This document shows, one piece after another, positions 32,612 to 40,475 of a DNA stretch of 64,000 nucleotides. The notes below the pieces were generated by a model that was given only the letters and a program-made list of their open reading frames with translations, was not told the DNA's origin and ran no database searches. The position numbers were made by a program, and so were the translations under genes. Source of the DNA: Bradyrhizobium vignae. GTDB lineage: Bacteria; Pseudomonadota; Alphaproteobacteria; Rhizobiales; Xanthobacteraceae. Position 1 is the stretch's first letter. Every line of letters begins with the position of its first letter. Location of the stretch: assembly GCF_004114425.1 (NCBI RefSeq), contig NZ_RDQF01000032.1, forward strand, positions 16,956 to 80,955. Reading direction: 5' to 3'.

Positions 32612-34111
32612 TCAGTATTCGATGCCCAGCGCATCATAGATCCGCCGGTGCACGGCCGGCAGCGTCTCGGTGAGGTCCTCCGCGATCAGGCCCGGCCCGG
32701 CTTCGCTTGCCGCTTCGCCATGCATCCAGACGCCGATGCTCGCGGCCTCGAACGCCGGCACGCCTTGGGCCAACAGGCCTGCGATAATGCCGGACAGCAC
32801 GTCGCCGGCACCGGCCGTGGCGAGCCAGGGCGGCGCGTTGGCGGCGATGGCGGCGCGGCCATCGGGGGCCGCGACGGTTGTGTCCGGGCCCTTCAGGAGC
32901 ACGACCGCGCCGGAGCGCTCGGCGGCGGTGCGGACGCGCTCGAGCTTGGAACGGCCGGGATGCTTGTTGCTGAGATCGGAGAACAGGCGCGGAAACTCGC
33001 CTTCGTGCGGGGTCAGCACCACTGCACTGTCCCCCGACGACTTGATCCACTCGAACAGGCGCTCGGGTTTCGCCGCAAAGCTCGTCAGCGCATCGGCGTC
33101 GAGCACCAGATGCCGCTGCGCCGACAATCCGGTGTGGACCATGTCGCAGGTGCGTTCGCCGACGCCGGCGCCGGGGCCGATCATGCAGGTGTTGTAGCGC
33201 TTGTCACCGAGCAGCTCGCCGAACTCGACCGCGGTGTCGACGGGGCGGACCATCACCGCCGTCAGCGCGCTGGCATTGATCGCGAGCGCAGCGCGTGGGG
33301 TCGCCAGAGTCACAAGGCCGGCGCCAGCGCGCAGGGCGCCGCGCGCGGCGAGCCTTGCCGCCCCCGTCGCGGCGGCATCGCCGGAGACCGCCAGCACATG
33401 GCCGCGCGCGTATTTGTGGCCGTCGATACGCGGCACCGGAAAGGCGGCACCCCAGACTTGCGGATCGTTCTCGAAGATCTGTGGCCGGATCTCGTCCAGT
33501 ACTTCGGCGCCGATGCCGATATCGGCGAGCCGCACGCGGCCGCAATGCATGCGGCCGGGCAGCAGCAGATGCGCCGGCTTCTTGCGGAAGAAGGTGATGG
33601 TCTCGGTGGCGTTCACCGCCACGCCCATCACGGCCGCGCTGGTGCCGTTGATGCCGCTCGGCAGGTCGACTGCGAGCACCGGGGCACCGTTGCCGTTGAT
33701 CGCCTCGATCATTTCACGCGCCTCGCCGTCCACGCTGCGGCTGAGGCCGGCGCCGAACAGCGCATCAATGATCAGCGCCGGCCTTCCGATCGCCTGTGGA
33801 TTGAACGGCAGTACCGGATGCTTCCAGCCCCGCGCGGCGGAGGCCGCATCGCCCTGGAGCTGGTCGCGCTCGCACATCAGGATCACCGAGACCTCGCGCC
33901 CCTGGGCGGCGAGTTCGGCGGCTGCGACGAAACCGTCGCCGCCATTGTTGCCGGGACCGGCGACGATCAGGATCGGCCCCTCCTCCACCAGCGCATGGGC
34001 GGCCTCGGCGACCGCCTGGCCCGCGCTCAGCATCAGCTTGAAACCGGGCGTGCCGGCCGCAATGGCGAGTTGGTCGGCCCGCTGCATCTCGGCGTTGGTC
34101 AAAACTTCCAT
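32612..34111 (-). CDS. nnr: Bifunctional NAD(P)H-hydrate repair enzyme (epimerase plus dehydratase)
   Basis: Cytoplasmic enzyme that repairs hydrated NADH and NADPH. 499 residues from the ATG at 34111, the usual size for the fused form. The N-terminal epimerase half (YjeF_N) has MLSAGQAVAEAA, GPGNNGGDGFVAA (the phosphate-binding loop) and LIIDALFGAGLSR. The C-terminal ADP-dependent dehydratase half has GHVLAVSGDAAATGAARLAA, VVLTPHEGEFPRLF and the ATAGAGDVLSGIIAGLLAQG motif of the ribokinase-like fold. It lies back to back with the glnB region, 380 bases apart. Confidence 0.95.
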   Translation of the reverse strand: MEVLTNAEMQRADQLAIAAGTPGFKLMLSAGQAVAEAAHALVEEGPILIVAGPGNNGGDGFVAAAELAAQGREVSVILMCERDQLQGDAASAARGWKHPVLPFNPQAIGRPALIIDALFGAGLSRSVDGEAREMIEAINGNGAPVLAVDLPSGINGTSAAVMGVAVNATETITFFRKKPAHLLLPGRMHCGRVRLADIGIGAEVLDEIRPQIFENDPQVWGAAFPVPRIDGHKYARGHVLAVSGDAAATGAARLAARGALRAGAGLVTLATPRAALAINASALTAVMVRPVDTAVEFGELLGDKRYNTCMIGPGAGVGERTCDMVHTGLSAQRHLVLDADALTSFAAKPERLFEWIKSSGDSAVVLTPHEGEFPRLFSDLSNKHPGRSKLERVRTAAERSGAVVLLKGPDTTVAAPDGRAAIAANAPPWLATAGAGDVLSGIIAGLLAQGVPAFEAASIGVWMHGEAASEAGPGLIAEDLTETLPAVHRRIYDALGIEY

Positions 34112-34491
34112 GCCACTTCCTAGTACAAACGCCTCTTCAACAGGCATCATCCTTGCCGATCCGACGGCAGGGACGTCGACTTGCACATATATTGAACCGT
34201 TTGCCTATTTCGTAGTCTTCGGTATTTTGTGCAGGTCGGCGCCTCATCCAGAGATGCTCGTTAAAAGACTGATAACGCTCCAATAACCAGGGCATTTGCA
34301 ACTTGGCATAGACCCTGCTTTCGAGGAAGCCGCTTCGGTTTGTCGTGCTCACTGGCATCTTACAGGGGGTGACCGGCCGTTGTTGCCGGACTGGTCAGGG
34401 ATCCCGGCATAGAGAAGACAAGATCGTGCGTTGAGAAATGCGCATCCTGACGAAGACGTTGCTATTTGATCGAAAGGCCGGGAGTCGCGCA
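34112..34491. other. Intergenic region with the glnB promoter
   Basis: About 380 bases between the divergent nnr and glnB genes. It holds a sigma-54 promoter match (34303-34319) and scattered TGCAC (34181) and GTGCA half-sites that could bind NtrC. Nothing else is supported; a short upstream frame from 34438 simply extends glnB. Confidence 0.5.
34303..34319 (+). promoter_or_regulatory. Sigma-54 promoter match upstream of glnB
   Basis: TTGGCATAGACCCTGCT has GG and GC exactly 10 bases apart, the spacing required by RpoN, and matches the TTGGCAC-N5-TTGCT consensus at most positions. It lies about 170 bases before the glnB start. In Bradyrhizobium glnB is known to be driven by tandem promoters, one of them NtrC-dependent, which fits. 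Confidence 0.7.
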
Positions 34492-34830
34492 GTGAAGAAA
34501 ATTGAAGCCATCATCAAGCCATTCAAGCTCGACGAGGTGAAGGAAGCGCTTCAGGAAGTCGGCCTCCAGGGCATCACCGTCACCGAAGCCAAGGGCTTTG
34601 GCCGGCAGAAGGGTCACGCCGAACTTTACCGCGGCGCAGAATACATCGTCGACTTCCTGCCGAAGGTCAAAATCGAGATCGTGATCGGCGACGATCTGGT
34701 CGAGCGCGCCATCGATGCGATCCGCCGTGCCGCGCAGACCGGCCGCATCGGCGACGGCAAGATTTTCGTCTCCAACATCGAAGAGGCGATCCGCATCCGA
34801 ACCGGCGAATCCGGGCTGGACGCTATCTGA
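34492..34830 (+). CDS. glnB: Nitrogen regulatory protein PII
   Basis: Trimeric cytoplasmic signal protein reporting glutamine, 2-oxoglutarate and ATP status. 112 residues from the GTG at 34492 (VKKIEAIIKPFKLDEVKEAL), the canonical length; an in-frame ATG at 34438 would add 18 atypical residues, so the GTG is preferred, with GGGAG 7 bases upstream. The T-loop has Tyr51, the uridylylation site, in YRGAEYIVDFLPK. The C-terminal signature TGRIGDGKIFVSNIEEAIRI matches. It is followed by glnA 153 bases downstream, in the classic glnBA arrangement. Confidence 0.97.
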   Translation: MKKIEAIIKPFKLDEVKEALQEVGLQGITVTEAKGFGRQKGHAELYRGAEYIVDFLPKVKIEIVIGDDLVERAIDAIRRAAQTGRIGDGKIFVSNIEEAIRIRTGESGLDAI

Positions 34831-34983
34831 GCCGGGTGCTATCCCGCATTTTGCGTCACTCCGACAAGAAATAAGGCTGCTTCGGCGGCCTGATTTCGTT
34901 TGTGCGGTCGCGCGCGAACTCGCCAAAAGCGAGAATAATCTTGCTCACCTGGAAACCGACCCGCAGAGCCATAAGGGGTATGC

Positions 34984-36393
34984 ATGAAGACCGCCAAAGA
35001 CGTCCTGAAATCGATCAAGGACAACGACGTCAAATACGTCGACCTGCGCTTCACCGATCCGCGCGGCAAGTGGCAGCACGTCACGTTCGACGTCAGCATG
35101 ATCGATGAAGACATCTTCGCCGAAGGCACGATGTTCGACGGCTCCTCGATCGCCGGCTGGAAGGCGATCAACGAGTCCGACATGTGCCTGATGCCCGATC
35201 CGGTGACCGCGACGATCGATCCGTTCTTCGCCGAGACGACCATGGTCATCACCTGCGACGTGCTCGAGCCGACCACCGGCGAGCCTTACAACCGCGATCC
35301 CCGCGGCATCGCCAAGAAGGCGGAGGCGATGGTGAAGTCGATGGGCGTGGGCGACACCGTGTTCGTCGGCCCGGAAGCCGAGTTCTTCTTGTTTGATGAC
35401 GTGCGCTTCTCCGCCACCCCCTACAACACCGGTTTCCGTCTCGACTCCTCGGAGCTGCCGACCAACTCCGACACCGAATATGAAGGCGGCAATCTCGGCC
35501 ACCGCGTCCGCACCAAGGGCGGCTATTTCCCGGTTCCGCCGCAGGACTCCGTGCAGGACATGCGCTCGGAAATGCTCGGGGCCATGGCCAAGATGGGCGT
35601 CAAGGTCGAGAAGCATCACCACGAGGTCGCTTCCGCCCAGCACGAGCTCGGCATGAAGTTCGACACGCTGACGCTGATGGCCGACCACATCCAGATCTAC
35701 AAGTATTGCATCCACCAGGTCGCGCACATCTACGGCAAGACCGCGACCTTCATGCCGAAGCCGGTCTACGGCGACAACGGCTCGGGCATGCACGTGCACC
35801 AGTCGATCTGGAAGGATGGCAAGCCGGTGTTCGCCGGCAACAAATACGCTGACCTGTCGGAGACCTGCCTCCACTATATCGGCGGCATCATCAAGCACGC
35901 CAAGGCGATCAACGCCTTCACCAACCCCTCGACCAACTCCTACAAGCGTCTGGTCCCGGGCTATGAGGCGCCCGTGCTGCTCGCCTACTCGGCGCGCAAC
36001 CGCTCGGCCTCCTGCCGCATCCCCTACACCGCCTCGCCGAAGGCCAAGCGTGTCGAGGTGCGCTTCCCCGATCCGCTCGCCAACCCCTATCTCGGCTTCG
36101 CCGCGATGCTGATGGCCGGCCTCGACGGCATCAAGAACAAGATCGATCCGGGCCCGGCAATGGACAAGGATCTCTACGACTTGCCGAAGGAAGAGCTGAA
36201 GCAGATCCCGACGGTGTGCGGCTCGCTTCGCGAGGCGCTCGAGAACCTCGACAAGGACCGCGCCTTCCTGAAGGCCGGCGGCGTGTTCGACGACGACTTC
36301 ATCGACGCCTATATCGAGCTGAAGATGACCGAAGTCGAGCGCTTCGAGATGACCCCGCATCCGGTCGAGTTCGACATGTACTATTCGGGGTAA
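34984..36393 (+). CDS. glnA: Glutamine synthetase type I
   Basis: Dodecameric enzyme converting glutamate and ammonia to glutamine, 469 residues. Active-site motifs: MFDGSSIAGWKAI (latch), GPEAEFFLFDD, KPVYGDNGSGMHVHQSIW with the ammonium-site region and NRSASCRIPY. The adenylylation site is Tyr398 in KDLYDLPKEELKQIP, so activity should be controlled by GlnE. The start at 34984 gives the normal N terminus MKTAKDVLKSIKDNDVKYVD. Downstream of glnB and probably read through from its promoter as well as its own. Confidence 0.98.
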   Translation: MKTAKDVLKSIKDNDVKYVDLRFTDPRGKWQHVTFDVSMIDEDIFAEGTMFDGSSIAGWKAINESDMCLMPDPVTATIDPFFAETTMVITCDVLEPTTGEPYNRDPRGIAKKAEAMVKSMGVGDTVFVGPEAEFFLFDDVRFSATPYNTGFRLDSSELPTNSDTEYEGGNLGHRVRTKGGYFPVPPQDSVQDMRSEMLGAMAKMGVKVEKHHHEVASAQHELGMKFDTLTLMADHIQIYKYCIHQVAHIYGKTATFMPKPVYGDNGSGMHVHQSIWKDGKPVFAGNKYADLSETCLHYIGGIIKHAKAINAFTNPSTNSYKRLVPGYEAPVLLAYSARNRSASCRIPYTASPKAKRVEVRFPDPLANPYLGFAAMLMAGLDGIKNKIDPGPAMDKDLYDLPKEELKQIPTVCGSLREALENLDKDRAFLKAGGVFDDDFIDAYIELKMTEVERFEMTPHPVEFDMYYSG

Positions 36394-36418
36394 ATCGCCC
36401 GAACCGGACAAGAGATGC

Positions 36419-36448
36419 AAAAGGCGCTTCCGAAAGGGGCGCCTTTTC
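36419..36448 (+). terminator. Intrinsic terminator of glnA
   Basis: AAAAGGCGC and GCGCCTTTT arms around a TTCCGAAAGGG loop, ending in TTTT, about 25 bases past the glnA stop codon. Confidence 0.85.
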
Positions 36449-36487
36449 GTTTGCGCCGTTGGGCCTGCAGGCTGGGTTGGCCCCACT

Positions 36488-36540
36488 GGCGTAACCCACC
36501 ATGCTTCAGCAAATGTGCGACGAAGTTGGTGGGTTACGCC
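36488..36540. repeat. Palindromic intergenic repeat (GGCGTAACCCACC type)
   Basis: Perfect 13-base arms GGCGTAACCCACC (36488-36500) and GGTGGGTTACGCC (36528-36540) separated by 27 bases. The GTGGGTTACG core is a frequent intergenic repeat in Bradyrhizobium. It lies between the convergent glnA and slipin genes. Confidence 0.7.
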
Positions 36541-36583
36541 CAGCAACCATTTGGACGAAGCTGGGTCGTCCGCGGCGTTACCC

Positions 36584-37345
36584 CTACGGGTTGTTGGGCC
36601 GCGGCATGAGATGGTCGAGCAAGCCGGCCGGCAGCGGAAACACGACGGTCGACGACCGTTCACCGGCGATGTCGTGCAGAGCCGCGAAATAGCGCAGCTG
36701 CATGGCCTGAGGCTCCTGCGCGAGGATCCGCCCGGCTTCGACGAGCTTTTCGGCGGCTTGCTCCTCGCCCATCGCATTGATCACCTTGGCCCGCCGCAAG
36801 CGCTCCGCCTCTGCCTGTTTGGCAATCGCGCGAACCATGGTTTCGTTGATATCGACGTCCTTGATCTCGATGCCGGTGACCTTGATGCCCCAGACGTCAG
36901 TCTGTTTGTCGAGTATCTCCTGGATGTCGGCATTCAGCCTGTCGCGTTCGGCAAGCATCTCGTCGAGCTCGTGCTTGCCGAGCACCGAACGCAACGTGGT
37001 CTGGGCGAGCTGGCTGGTCGCGGCCATGTAATCGCCGACCTTGATGATGGCGCGCTCGGGGTCGACGATTCGAAAGTACAATACGGCGTTGACCTTGACC
37101 GACACGTTGTCCCGCGAAATCACGTCCTGCGGCGGAACGACCTGCACCATCACCCTGAGATCGACCTTGACGAGTTGCTGCACGATCGGGACGAGGATGA
37201 TGAGGCCGGGCCCCTTCACCCCGGTGAAGCGGCCGAGCGTGAAGACGACGCCGCGCTCGTATTCGCGCAGGATTCGAATGGCCTGAGATAGAAATATGAC
37301 GACCAGCAGCGCGAGCGCCGCATAGGTCAAATATTCCAGCATCAT
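36584..37345 (-). CDS. Slipin/stomatin-like SPFH protein
   Basis: Membrane-scaffold protein of the SPFH superfamily, 253 residues. One N-terminal hairpin helix (LTYAALALLVVIFLSQAIRI) precedes the SPFH domain: REYERGVVFTLGRFTGVKGP, VPPQDVISRDNVSVKVNAVL, VLGKHELDEMLAERDRLNAD, then a coiled-coil (AIAKQAEAERLRRAKVINAM). Stomatin-like proteins are cut by their partner NfeD protease, whose gene lies immediately upstream and overlaps by 4 bases, so this is the stomatin-operon-partner pair. Role: membrane microdomain quality control, by family inference. Confidence 0.9.
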   Translation of the reverse strand: MMLEYLTYAALALLVVIFLSQAIRILREYERGVVFTLGRFTGVKGPGLIILVPIVQQLVKVDLRVMVQVVPPQDVISRDNVSVKVNAVLYFRIVDPERAIIKVGDYMAATSQLAQTTLRSVLGKHELDEMLAERDRLNADIQEILDKQTDVWGIKVTGIEIKDVDINETMVRAIAKQAEAERLRRAKVINAMGEEQAAEKLVEAGRILAQEPQAMQLRYFAALHDIAGERSSTVVFPLPAGLLDHLMPRPNNP

Positions 37346-38748
37346 GATGTACCTCCCTCGCCTCTTGGGGCGGGCGTGCGCCGTATCAGCAGCGTCAGGT
37401 CGATGACGTTGGCGATTTCGACGATGTCTCCAGGCTTGAACGTTTCGGCGCCGCGCGCGCGCCAGCGCTCACCATGGGCGAACACATGACCTTCGTCCCC
37501 GTTCCAGTCGAGAATCTCGGCAGGCAAGCCTCGCATCGCCTGCGCACCGACCCGTGCAGGAGCTTTGCGGACACGCCGAAGCGAACCAAGCACGACCAGA
37601 GCAACGCCGGCGAACACAGCTGCAGTGATGCCGATCACCCACCACGACAAGCGATAGCCGGGCGCCTCGACCCTGAACAGCATCAGCGCGCCGAGCACGA
37701 AGGCGATGATCCCCCCGAGACCGATCACCACCGTCGGATTGAAGGCTTCGATGGTGAGAAGCACCAGTCCGACCAGCATCAGGGCGAGACCGGCATAGTT
37801 GATCGGCAGCAAATTGAGTGCATAGAGACCGATCAGCAGGCAGATCGCGCCGATGACTCCGGGAGCGACGGCGCCGGGCGACATGAACTCGAAGATCAGA
37901 CCGTAGATGCCAACCATCAGGAGAATGAAAGCGACGTTGGGATCGGTGATGACCGCCAGGAAGCGGGATATCCGTCCGGGCTCGATGGCTTCGACGACAG
38001 CATCTTTCGTCGCGAGGCGTTGTGTCTTGCCGCCTGCAAGCTCCGCCACGCGGCCATCGACCTGCCGCAGCAATTCGGCCTGATCGCGCGCGACGAGATC
38101 GATGGCATGTGCCTCGAGCGCGCCGTTGGCAGAGAGTGTCGCAGCCTCACGGACCGCCTTCTCCGCCCAGTCCGCATTGCGGTTGCGCAGCTCGGCGAGG
38201 CTGCGGATGAAGGCGACGGCGTCGTTCGTGGCCTTCGCCGTCATCGCGTCCTTCGGCTCATCCTTCTTGTCTTTGCCGTCCTTCTCCGGCGTACCGCTCG
38301 GCAGGCCCGGCAGTGGCCCGCCAATCTGGACCGGCGTCGCCGCGCCGATATTGGTGCCGGGCGCCATCGCCGCGATGTGGGTCGCATAAAGGATATAGGT
38401 CCCGGCACTCGCCGCGTGGGCGCCGGACGGGGCGACGTAGCCGATGACGGGGACGGGCGAGGCGAGCACATCCGCGATAATCTCGCGCATGCTGGAATTG
38501 AGACCGCCGGGCGTATTCATTCTCAGAAGCACGACCTCGGCACGCCGTTCGCCCGCCTTGGCCAAAGCCTCCCGCACATAGCTGGCCGACGCCGGGCCAA
38601 TTGCCCCGTCGATCGAAACGACCAGGGCAACACCGCTGCTCTCCTCCGCTGAGCTGGGAAGGAGGCAACAGGTCAAAGCCACGGCGGTGATCGCCGCAAC
38701 GAGGGCCGCCTTCATGGTCTGCACGGCAAGGGCTCCCTTGCAGACCAT
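37342..38748 (-). CDS. NfeD-type membrane-bound ClpP-class protease (slipin partner)
   Basis: Serine protease with C-terminal membrane domain, 468 residues. The ATG at 38748 has a GAGAGGA ribosome site; an internal ATG at 38715 has none. A signal peptide (ALVAAITAVALTCCLLPSSA) is followed by the ClpP-like domain: VVSIDGAIGPASASYVREAL, MNTPGGLNSSM, and the nucleophile in PSGAHAASAGTYILYA. About four helices follow around residues 250-400 and a soluble NfeD OB-fold at the C terminus (FAHGERWRARGAETFKPGDI). The stop overlaps the slipin start by 4 bases. The protease is expected to cleave the slipin. Confidence 0.9.
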   Translation of the reverse strand: MVCKGALAVQTMKAALVAAITAVALTCCLLPSSAEESSGVALVVSIDGAIGPASASYVREALAKAGERRAEVVLLRMNTPGGLNSSMREIIADVLASPVPVIGYVAPSGAHAASAGTYILYATHIAAMAPGTNIGAATPVQIGGPLPGLPSGTPEKDGKDKKDEPKDAMTAKATNDAVAFIRSLAELRNRNADWAEKAVREAATLSANGALEAHAIDLVARDQAELLRQVDGRVAELAGGKTQRLATKDAVVEAIEPGRISRFLAVITDPNVAFILLMVGIYGLIFEFMSPGAVAPGVIGAICLLIGLYALNLLPINYAGLALMLVGLVLLTIEAFNPTVVIGLGGIIAFVLGALMLFRVEAPGYRLSWWVIGITAAVFAGVALVVLGSLRRVRKAPARVGAQAMRGLPAEILDWNGDEGHVFAHGERWRARGAETFKPGDIVEIANVIDLTLLIRRTPAPRGEGGTS

Positions 38749-39202
38749 ATGGTGGTCCTCTCGGGAACCTCAATGCTGCGCGTGGAGGCCAACGTCACGA
38801 TTGTGCAACGCAATGCAAATCGTCACGCAGAATGTCGATGTGATCGGCTGAGTAGAGGAAGCCGCGGACCAGGTCACAGTTGGATCCGCCCCGCGTCAGG
38901 CGCGACTACCGCGCTCAAACATAGAGCTTGCGCCCGCCCGTCAGCCTTCGTTCTGCATCTGACTCCAATTCGTTCTCAAAGAACAAATCAGAGCCGTGAA
39001 AATCGGGACGGAGCAATTCCTACTGATTGGTTTATTCCGTGCGAGATTTCGATTGCGCATTGGACAGATGGCGCAATCGTCGCCGGCCTTGCCGTCGCAA
39101 GCGCGGCGGAGCTGGTCTTCGGCAGCGACCGTGTTGCCCATCATCGGGATGCAATTCCAGTTTGGAAATCCTGGTGGAGCAAGCGGCCGATCCGTCCGTA
39201 GC
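38749..39202. other. Intergenic region between the NfeD and AraC genes
   Basis: About 450 bases, upstream of the NfeD gene and downstream of the AraC gene. No gene, clear terminator or repeat is seen. Confidence 0.4.
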
Positions 39203-40186
39203 TTACTTGCAGGCACGGATCTCCGACGGGGACGCGCCGTAGACACGACGAAAGGTCCGATTGAAATATGAGATGTCGTTGAAGCCGGACCGGTGCGCGA
39301 TGTCGCTGATCGAGCGGCCTGCGAGGCCGACATCCGTCAGCAACTTGTAGGCAGAGGCGAGCCGCTGGTTGAGGACAAACTCGGTAAAGCTCGTACCTTC
39401 GGTCTCGAACAGCCGTCGGACATAGGATTTCGAAATGCCCTGCTTGGCAGCCACAGAGTCCAGACTCAGCCCGGGATTGCCGGACTGCGCGCGGATGTGG
39501 GCTTTGATGCTCCGCATTCTGGCGGCTGCAAGGCCGCGCGTGTGCGCCATCTCGGCGGCATCCGGCGTGGCGCCCAGCAACAGGGCGCCGAGATCGAGCA
39601 TGTGGTTCACGACGGCCCGCCGCATTGCGGCGTTCGCGAGCGTCTGTCTCTCATTGACGATGCCGAGATAATCCAGAAAGAGCGACAGCGCTGGATTCTG
39701 TTTGTCGAGCGGTCTGCCGATGGCGTCATCGAAGTTGCTGACCAGGGGCGCAATCAGCGCGCGGCTGATCCGCCAAGTGACCACGCGCCTCGTCGTGTAG
39801 TTGGTCGCGGTTCCCGGCAATCCATTCGTGGTCAGGGCCGCCTCCCCCGGACCGAGATGCGTCTCGTGGCCATTTTGATTGTGGATGGCCGCACCATCGA
39901 GGTTGAACACAATCACGGGATCGTCGTTGTCGATCATCGCTTCGGTGTGGCGACAGAAAATCGGAGAAACGGTCGCGGCCGCGACGGACATCCCAGGCAA
40001 CGCCCGCAGCTTCATGTCGATCTGAAGCGCCGCGTCGGGCAACGGCTCGATCTCCAGCTTGAGAATTTCACGGCCGTAGATCTGATGAAAGGCTTCGATC
40101 CTGTCGCGCTCGGCAAAGGCGGAGCTCGACAGCTCCAATACGATCAATTCGTCGCCACTATCCAACGCACCGCTCCGTAACAGCAA
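39203..40186 (-). CDS. AraC-family transcriptional regulator
   Basis: About 327 residues. The C-terminal 100 residues are the AraC DNA-binding domain with two helix-turn-helix units: LSLDSVAAKQGISKSYVRRL and SISDIAHRSGFNDISYFNRT, ending FRRVYGASPSEIRACK. The N-terminal half resembles the cupin-like AraC-binding-2 domain (AFAERDRIEAFHQIYGREIL). The frame starts with a TTG at 40186 that lies inside a 13-base tandem duplication (40178-40203); other TTGs are near, no ATG, so the start is uncertain. It is divergent from the two-barrel outer-membrane protein gene and may control it. Confidence 0.88.
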   Translation of the reverse strand: MLLRSGALDSGDELIVLELSSSAFAERDRIEAFHQIYGREILKLEIEPLPDAALQIDMKLRALPGMSVAAATVSPIFCRHTEAMIDNDDPVIVFNLDGAAIHNQNGHETHLGPGEAALTTNGLPGTATNYTTRRVVTWRISRALIAPLVSNFDDAIGRPLDKQNPALSLFLDYLGIVNERQTLANAAMRRAVVNHMLDLGALLLGATPDAAEMAHTRGLAAARMRSIKAHIRAQSGNPGLSLDSVAAKQGISKSYVRRLFETEGTSFTEFVLNQRLASAYKLLTDVGLAGRSISDIAHRSGFNDISYFNRTFRRVYGASPSEIRACK

Positions 40187-40203
40187 GATCTAACAGCAAG
40201 ATC
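40178..40203. repeat. 13-base tandem duplication at the AraC gene start
   Basis: TAACAGCAAGATC occurs twice head to tail (40178-40190, 40191-40203). The duplication straddles the presumed TTG start codon of the AraC-family gene on the minus strand, so it duplicates the local translation-start context. Confidence 0.7.
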
Positions 40204-40475
40204 GCCCGGCGGTCCTTTTGTCGCAGGAAATGGCGCAGCGTTCAAAGGACTTTCATGCAGCCTCCAATTCGGATGCGCTGGCGCTGCATGATGCGACGCG
40301 GGCTCCGGACCGACGCGCCTGCCGATGTGGCAAGGCGATCACACTGGATGGCAATCGTCAGACTTGTGTCGATCAGTCCAAGTCGGTGTAGCGCGTGCCC
40401 CAAGCCGAACGCGCCGCACTCCCGCTATAGCTCCCTGATGTTGCTCGAAATTGCGCGCCGGTTGCAGAGGGCTCA

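Noticed and set aside
38749..39201. Frame upstream of the NfeD gene on the plus strand
   Set aside because: Arg/Ser/Ala-rich with no motif and no ribosome site; it overlaps other frames equally poor.
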